This document shows, piece after piece, positions 59,519-64,000 of a stretch of 64,000 bases of DNA. How positions within the stretch are numbered: the first letter of the stretch is position 1; every line of letters starts with the position of its first letter. This DNA comes from Pseudomonas brassicacearum (lineage in GTDB: Bacteria; Pseudomonadota; Gammaproteobacteria; Pseudomonadales; Pseudomonadaceae): assembly GCF_000585995.1 (NCBI RefSeq), contig NZ_CP007410.1, positions 5,697,001 through 5,761,000 of the forward strand. Direction: 5' to 3'. Made by a program: the position numbers and the translations under genes. The notes under the pieces are model-generated. The model was not told the DNA's origin. It saw only the letters and a list, made by a program, of their open reading frames with translations, and did not search any database.

Positions 59519-60036
59519 TGATCACCTCCCTGCTGGCAAAGTGGCAGGGCTTCTTCGATGGCATCGCGAATGTTGGTGTAGGCGCCGCAGCGGCACAGGT
59601 TGCCGCTCATCAACTCGCTGATCTGCCCACGGGTCTGCGCCCGGCCCTCGTTGGCCAAGCCCACCGCCGAACAAATCTGCCCCGGCGTGCAATAACCGCA
59701 CTGGAACGCGTCGTGCTTGATGAAAGCCTGCTGCATGGGATGCAACTGGTCGTCGCTGGCCAAGCCTTCAACGGTGGTCAGCTCGGCGCCATCGCACATG
59801 ACGGCCAGCGTCAGACAGGCATTGATCCGCTTGCCGTCACGCAGCACCGTGCAGGCGCCGCATTGGCCGTGGTCGCAGCCTTTCTTGCTGCCCACCAGGT
59901 CCAGTTGCTCGCGCAGCAGGTCGAGCAGCGTGGTCCAGGGCAACACCTGTAGTTCACGCACCTGGCCATTGAGTGTCAGACGGATCGGATGACGGACGAA
60001 GGACGCCTGCGTCGCTTCGGACAGGGTCGCGCTCAT
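59515..60036 (-). CDS. 2Fe-2S subunit of the xanthine-dehydrogenase-family enzyme
   Basis: 173 residues from the ATG at 60034-60036, preceded by GAGGTG; a GTG at 60048 is an alternative. Plant-type 2Fe-2S cluster motif GCDHGQCGACTVL, and the second cluster CGYCTPGQICS with CRCGAYTNI. No twin-arginine leader, unlike E. coli PaoA, so the enzyme is predicted to be cytoplasmic. First gene of the operon; divergent from higBA. Confidence 0.93.
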   Translation of the reverse strand: MSATLSEATQASFVRHPIRLTLNGQVRELQVLPWTTLLDLLREQLDLVGSKKGCDHGQCGACTVLRDGKRINACLTLAVMCDGAELTTVEGLASDDQLHPMQQAFIKHDAFQCGYCTPGQICSAVGLANEGRAQTRGQISELMSGNLCRCGAYTNIRDAIEEALPLCQQGGDQ

Positions 60037-60186
60037 GGAACACCTCACGGTTGGTCGTACTCGCGGCGTTTTGGAAAACCGCCGTCATAAGGGGTACGAC
60101 TTCAGGGTGGGGGTGAGCGTTCAAGGCAATTTCGAAGCACTGGAAAAGCCTTGTAAACCGCAGGATGCACAGATTCGCCGGGCATG

Positions 60187-60206
60187 TGCGGTATATAAAT
60201 ACCGCA
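60187..60206. promoter_or_regulatory. Palindromic operator before higBA
   Basis: TGCGGTAT-ATAA-ATACCGCA, perfect 8-bp arms, 33 bp before higB. Likely site for HigA autorepression or the promoter region. Confidence 0.65.
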
Positions 60207-60210
60207 CCGA

Positions 60211-60231
60211 GTGTAATGTATCGCCTTACAC
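60211..60231. promoter_or_regulatory. Second inverted repeat before higBA
   Basis: GTGTAA and TTACAC, perfect 6-bp arms with a 9-base spacer, 8 bp before higB. Possible second operator. Confidence 0.5.
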
Positions 60232-60239
60232 TCGATTCC

Positions 60240-60518
60240 ATGATTAAATCCTTCCAGCACAAAGGCCTCAGGATCTTTTATGAAACGGGTTCAACCCGTG
60301 GCGTCCGGACTGACCATGAGAAACGCCTGGCCCGTATGCTCCAGTTCATGGACAGGGCGCAGGTCCCAAACGACTTGGATATCCCCGGCTGGCGACTGCA
60401 CCCGCTCAGGGGTGAATGGCGTGAATACTGGTCACTGAGCGTTTCAGGAAACTGGCGAATCATTTTTCGCTTCATCAGGTCCGACATCGAACTGGTCGAT
60501 TATCTGGACTACCACTGA
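60240..60518 (+). CDS. higB: HigB-type (RelE superfamily) toxin
   Basis: 92 residues from the ATG at 60240 (MIKSFQHKGLRIFYETGSTR). Segments GWRLHPLRGEWREYWSLSV and WRIIFRF are the HigB fold and active-site region. HigB toxins cleave mRNA on the ribosome. Toxin precedes antitoxin, the usual order for higBA, with a 14-bp gap. The frame opens at 60165 through the operator palindromes, so the later start is preferred. Confidence 0.93.
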   Translation: MIKSFQHKGLRIFYETGSTRGVRTDHEKRLARMLQFMDRAQVPNDLDIPGWRLHPLRGEWREYWSLSVSGNWRIIFRFIRSDIELVDYLDYH

Positions 60519-60532
60519 CAGGAGGCTGGAAA

Positions 60533-60820
60533 ATGCCCATGCACAATCCGCCACACCCTGGCCAAACGCTGCTGATGGATGTATTGCCCGAACTGGGCAT
60601 CACCGTCACCGAACTGGCGCGGCACTTGGGTTTCGCACGGCCTCACCTCTCTCGGGTATTGCATGGCCATGCGCCTGTCAGCCCTGATCTGGCCGTACGC
60701 CTGGAGCGCGCCGGGATCGGCAAGGCGAGGGTCTGGCTAGGCGTCCAGACGGACTATGATTTGTGGCAAGCCGAGCAGCGCGAACAGCCCTTGATCGAAC
60801 CCTTTCCACTGCACGCTTGA
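60533..60820 (+). CDS. higA: HigA-type antitoxin (XRE family)
   Basis: 95 residues with the helix-turn-helix ITVTELARHLGFARPHLSRV. N-terminal PPHPGQTLLMDVLPELGI is the HigA start. Preceded by GGAGG at 7 bp. Neutralises HigB and represses the operon. Convergent with the DJ-1 type gene, 6 bp apart. Confidence 0.94.
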   Translation: MPMHNPPHPGQTLLMDVLPELGITVTELARHLGFARPHLSRVLHGHAPVSPDLAVRLERAGIGKARVWLGVQTDYDLWQAEQREQPLIEPFPLHA

Positions 60821-60826
60821 TATCCG

Positions 60827-61393
60827 TCAGGCCAGCAACTCCGCCGCCACCACGCTCCTCACGCCCTTGCCACAGAGTTGCTCCACCAGCGTCAAGGCGA
60901 ACGCCAGGGCAGCGGCCGAGCCTTGGGCGGTGATGCAGTTGCCGTCCACCACCACCGGCTGATCGACGAAGCTGCAACCGGACAACTGCTGGCTCACTGC
61001 GGGCAAGCAGGTCATGCGGCGCTGGCGCAGTACGCCAAACGCCTGTAGCGCCAGGGCCGGGGCTTCGGCAATGGCGGCGAAGAAACGTCCGGTGGCGGCC
61101 TGGTCCTTGATCAGTTGTTGCAGCGGCTGATGGTTTGCCAGGTGTTGGGCACCGATGATGCCGCCGGGCAGGACGATCAGGTCGAAATCCTGCACCAGCA
61201 TGTCCACCAACATGCCATCGGCGGTCAGGCGCGTGCCGCGGGCACAGGTGAGCATCCGCCGCCCTTCGATGCTTGCCACCACCACTTCGATCTGCGCTCG
61301 CCGCAGCACGTCGATCAGGGTGACTGTCTGCAGGTCATCGACACCTTCGGCGACCGTAATCAGGGCTCGAGGCAGCTTGGTTCCAGGCATCAT
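60827..61393 (-). CDS. DJ-1/PfpI family protein lacking the nucleophilic cysteine
   Basis: 188 residues. Overall fold of YajL/DJ-1 (RALITVAEGVDDLQTVTLIDVLRRA, DLIVLPGGIIGAQHLA). The nucleophile elbow, AAIC-A-AP in YajL, reads AAIAEAPALAL here, so Cys is Ala; the acidic residue after PGG-type motifs is also less conserved. Six other cysteines are absent from that site. It is thus unlikely to have the classical cysteine-based deglycase, chaperone or redox chemistry. An ATG 3 bp later is also possible. Monocistronic. Confidence 0.82.
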   Translation of the reverse strand: MMPGTKLPRALITVAEGVDDLQTVTLIDVLRRAQIEVVVASIEGRRMLTCARGTRLTADGMLVDMLVQDFDLIVLPGGIIGAQHLANHQPLQQLIKDQAATGRFFAAIAEAPALALQAFGVLRQRRMTCLPAVSQQLSGCSFVDQPVVVDGNCITAQGSAAALAFALTLVEQLCGKGVRSVVAAELLA

Positions 61394-61471
61394 GGGCGCG
61401 CTCTCCGATGGGGTGGTTCCTGAAGCCTAGTCAGGTTTGCCGGGCTGCGTTCAGCTTGTCATGCCGACAGG

Positions 61472-61927
61472 TCACTTAATGTACAGCTGGGCCGACATCC
61501 GATTGCCCGGCGCATTGATCGAAATGTTGCTGAAGTTGAAGGTGCCTTCCTGCTTGCCCTTCAGATCGAAGATGTACAAATAGCCGACGATTTTGGTCTT
61601 GGCCGAACAATCGTTGAGATTGCCATTGCTGTACGCACACACCGGCGAGCGAGTGCCATCGACCTCGAAACCGTCCAGCGTGACATTGGGCTGACGACCG
61701 TAGCCAACCTCCAGCACGTAGACCTTGATACTCGGCCCACTGTGATCGCAACGGGTCTGTTCCTGCCCCGGCGCGATATCCTCGAAGCCACAGGCTGGCG
61801 ATTCGACCTTGAGCACCTTGACCTCGCTCAAAGGCGGCGCCGACGCAGCATTGACGGCCTGCCCGGGCAACCACAAGCCCAGCGCGCAGCCCACTGCCGC
61901 CAGCCGTTTTTTATTCATGCGATACAT
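61472..61927 (-). CDS. Small secreted protein (possibly DUF4879-type)
   Basis: 151 residues from the ATG at 61925-61927, supported by GGGAGG 6 bp before. Signal peptide MYRMNKKRLAAVGCALGLWLPGQAVNA. The mature part has four cysteines (SPACGF, RCDHSG, PVCAYS, NDCSAK) likely forming two disulfides, and beta-rich segments (GPSIKVYVLEVGYGRQPNVT). The pattern resembles DUF4879 proteins, but I am not sure. Function unknown. The frame continues up to 62953 inside the permease gene; that part is a shadow. Confidence 0.78.
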   Translation of the reverse strand: MYRMNKKRLAAVGCALGLWLPGQAVNAASAPPLSEVKVLKVESPACGFEDIAPGQEQTRCDHSGPSIKVYVLEVGYGRQPNVTLDGFEVDGTRSPVCAYSNGNLNDCSAKTKIVGYLYIFDLKGKQEGTFNFSNISINAPGNRMSAQLYIK

Positions 61928-62131
61928 AAAGACCTCCCGGAACCGCGCGCAGTATGGCCCACTTGGCGCGTTGGCAAAACATCGACGACGATCGCAGCCA
62001 GAGCGCCACGCTGCTGGTATGATGCGCGGCTTTTTCCGACCCACAGAAAATTCCCGGGCGCCGCTGGCGACCTGTGCTTTGCTGTTGAGGTCGATACATT
62101 CACGGCGCCCGGCGCGCCACGGGGAGCAGAC

Positions 62132-63427
62132 ATGCTGGAAAGGCTGTTTCAACTCAAGGCACACAACACCAACGTGCGGACCGAGATCCTGGCGGGCGTC
62201 ACGACGTTCCTGGCCATGGCCTATATCCTGTTCGTCAACCCGAGCATCCTCGGCGAAACCGGCATGGACAAGGGCGCGGTGTTTGTCGCCACCTGCCTGG
62301 CGGCGGCCATTGGCTCCACGGTCATGGGCCTGATCGCCAACTACCCGATCGCCCTCGCCCCAGGCATGGGCCTGAACGCCTTCTTCACCTACACCGTGGT
62401 CCTGCACATGGGCCACACCTGGCAAGTGGCGCTGGGCGCGGTGTTCATTTCCGCCGTGCTGTTCTTCATGCTCTCGATCTTTCGCATCCGCGAGTGGATC
62501 ATCAACAGCATCCCGCTGCCCCTGCGTTCGGCCATCGCGGCCGGTATCGGCCTGTTCCTGGCGTTGATCGCCCTCAATAACGCCGGCATCGTGGTGAAAA
62601 ACCCGGCGACCATGGTCGGCCTCGGCGACTTGAAGCAACCGGCACCGATCCTCGCCACCCTCGGTTTCGTCCTGATCGTCGCCCTCGAAGCGCTGAAAGT
62701 GCGCGGCGCGGTGCTGATCGGCATCCTGGCGGTCACCCTTGTTTCGATCCTGATGGGTTTCACGCCGTTCGGCGGCGTGATGTCCATGCCGCCCTCCCTG
62801 GCCCCGACCTTCCTGCAACTGGACATCAAGGGCGCCCTGGACATCGGCCTGGTGAGCGTGATCTTCGCCTTCCTGTTCGTCGACCTGTTCGATAACTCCG
62901 GCACGTTGATCGGCGTCGCCAAGCGCGCCGGGCTGATGGGCAAGGACGGCCACATGCCGAAGATGGGCCGTGCGCTGATCGCCGACAGCACCGCCGCCAT
63001 GGCCGGTTCGCTGCTGGGCACCTCCACCACCACCAGCTACATCGAATCGGCGGCGGGCGTCAGCGCTGGCGGCCGCACCGGCCTGACCGCCATCGTCGTG
63101 GCGATCCTGTTCCTGCTGGCGCTGTTCTTCTCGCCACTGGCCGCCAGCGTCCCGCCGTTCGCCACCGCACCGGCCTTGCTGTTCGTCGCCGTACTGATGA
63201 CCTCGGGCCTGGCGGAAATCGACTGGGACGACATCACCGTCGCCGCCCCAGTGGTGGTCACCGCCCTGGCGATGCCGTTCACTTATTCCATCGCCAACGG
63301 CATCGCCTTCGGTTTCATTGCCTGGACCGCCATCAAACTGGTGTCGGGTCGTGGCCGTGAGCTGAACCCGGCGCTCGTCATCCTGTCGATTCTGTTCGTG
63401 ATCAAGTTGGGGTGGTTCAACGCATGA
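62132..63427 (+). CDS. AzgA-type purine permease (NCS2)
   Basis: 431 residues from the ATG at 62132. NCS2/AzgA features: [53 protein letters not shown] and [19 protein letters not shown]. About 12-14 TM helices. Likely takes up adenine, guanine or hypoxanthine with protons. Overlaps trmA by 4 bp (ATGA). Confidence 0.93.
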   Translation: MLERLFQLKAHNTNVRTEILAGVTTFLAMAYILFVNPSILGETGMDKGAVFVATCLAAAIGSTVMGLIANYPIALAPGMGLNAFFTYTVVLHMGHTWQVALGAVFISAVLFFMLSIFRIREWIINSIPLPLRSAIAAGIGLFLALIALNNAGIVVKNPATMVGLGDLKQPAPILATLGFVLIVALEALKVRGAVLIGILAVTLVSILMGFTPFGGVMSMPPSLAPTFLQLDIKGALDIGLVSVIFAFLFVDLFDNSGTLIGVAKRAGLMGKDGHMPKMGRALIADSTAAMAGSLLGTSTTTSYIESAAGVSAGGRTGLTAIVVAILFLLALFFSPLAASVPPFATAPALLFVAVLMTSGLAEIDWDDITVAAPVVVTALAMPFTYSIANGIAFGFIAWTAIKLVSGRGRELNPALVILSILFVIKLGWFNA

Positions 63428-64000
63428 CTTTTGATTCCCAGGCCTACGCCGCGCAGCTCCAGGACAAGGTCACCCGCTTGCGTGACCTGCTGGCCCCGTT
63501 CGATGCACCGGAACCTGCGGTGTTCGACTCACCGCTGGAGCACTTTCGCCTGCGGGCCGAATTCCGCCTGTGGCGCGAGGCCGGCGAGCGGCATTACGCG
63601 ATGTTCTCCCAGGACGACAAGCGCACGCCGATCCTCATCGAGGAGTTCCCCATTGCCAGCCTGCGCATCAATCAGTTGATGCCGCAACTCAAGGCCGCCT
63701 GGCAGGCCAGCGCGCCCCTGAGCCACAAGCTGTTCCAGGTGGAGTTCCTGACTACCCTGGCCGGCGACGCAATGATCACCCTGTGTTATCACCGTCCGCT
63801 GGATGAGCACTGGCACGCAGCGGCCTCGAAACTGGCGAACGACTTTGGCGTGAGCATCATTGGCCGCTCCAAGGGCAAGCGGGAAGTGATCGGCCACGAC
63901 TACGTGGTGGAGAAACTCGACGTCGGCGGCCGCACCTTCAGCTACCGCCAGCCCGAAGGCGCCTTCACCCAGCCCAACGGCACGGTGAACCAGAAGATGC
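63424..64000 (+). CDS. trmA: tRNA (uracil-5-)-methyltransferase TrmA, 5' part
   Basis: Starts at 63424 with the ATG of the ATGA overlap and runs to the window's end without a stop: about 192 codons of an expected ~360. The N-terminal region [40 protein letters not shown] and the [10 protein letters not shown] segment identify TrmA, which makes ribothymidine at position 54. The SAM-binding half lies outside the window. Confidence 0.92.
   Translation, partial: MTFDSQAYAAQLQDKVTRLRDLLAPFDAPEPAVFDSPLEHFRLRAEFRLWREAGERHYAMFSQDDKRTPILIEEFPIASLRINQLMPQLKAAWQASAPLSHKLFQVEFLTTLAGDAMITLCYHRPLDEHWHAAASKLANDFGVSIIGRSKGKREVIGHDYVVEKLDVGGRTFSYRQPEGAFTQPNGTVNQKM

Noticed and set aside
61928..62953. N-terminal extension of the small secreted protein into a 493-residue protein
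   Set aside because: The added part is antisense to the permease gene, and a proper SD and signal peptide exist at 61927.

Overview
This window reads as a stretch of core chromosome from a Pseudomonas of the fluorescens/putida type. Three things support this. Gene order matches what I recall of P. aeruginosa PAO1 (roughly the PA4548-PA4622 region). The coding sequences are GC-rich with long antisense shadow frames. The intergenic spaces carry many copies of the short palindromic REP/REPIN family (core GTGGGAGC...GCTCCCAC) that is common in fluorescent pseudomonads. I saw no CRISPR array, tRNA, rRNA, prophage or transposase gene.

Layout. Bases 1-1296 hold no recognisable gene: a reading frame runs off the left edge, and a ~300-bp repeat is present in two inverted copies around REP sequences. 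From 1297 to 8872 are thiO and a type IV pilus minor-pilin cluster (pilE, pilY1, pilX, pilW, pilV, fimU, with fimT divergent). From 8849 to 16387 is the essential block ispH-fkpB-lspA-ileS-ribF-murJ, all on the minus strand. Then come rpsT, creA, proB, obgE, rpmA-rplU and the divergent ispB. From 22334 to 31549 are smaller accessory-core genes: yjdM, a Fur-box-preceded 85-residue protein, fklB, yqhA, a Lon-like protease, a DUF3015 protein, a DUF4105/Lnb-type membrane protein, a lipoprotein and a Gre-family factor. From 31767 to 46445 are ettA, morA (c-di-GMP enzyme), glyA, an A+T-rich orphan gene, yjiA-ybdD-cstA, a PilZ protein (mapZ-like), radA and ankB. From 46510 to 56319 are katB, mscL, fpr, a LuxR solo, rlmG, the cyanide-insensitive oxidase cioAB with a DUF2474 gene, and an MFS exporter. 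From 56316 to the right edge are a three-subunit molybdenum hydroxylase, a HigBA toxin-antitoxin pair, a DJ-1/PfpI protein without its cysteine, a small secreted protein, an AzgA-type purine permease and the 5' part of trmA.

How genes work together. The pilus genes form a tight operon with stop/start overlaps (fimU-pilV, pilV-pilW, pilX-pilY1). ileS-lspA-fkpB are also overlapped. katB and ankB are co-oriented, as expected for a periplasmic catalase and its ankyrin partner. yjiA, ybdD and cstA form a carbon-starvation uptake group, and cstA has a Crc/Hfq-type A-rich motif just inside the gene. MorA and the PilZ protein link the window to c-di-GMP control of motility and surface attachment.

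The most unusual items are the inverted large repeat at the left edge, a four-unit 136-bp tandem REPIN array, a 19-bp tandem repeat before radA, the DJ-1 paralogue with Ala in place of the nucleophilic Cys, the orphan A+T-rich gene after glyA, and a LuxR solo with an intact AHL pocket signature. Most of the window is ordinary conserved chromosome, and I do not see a clear new defence or secretion system. All identifications come from reading motifs; no searches were run.
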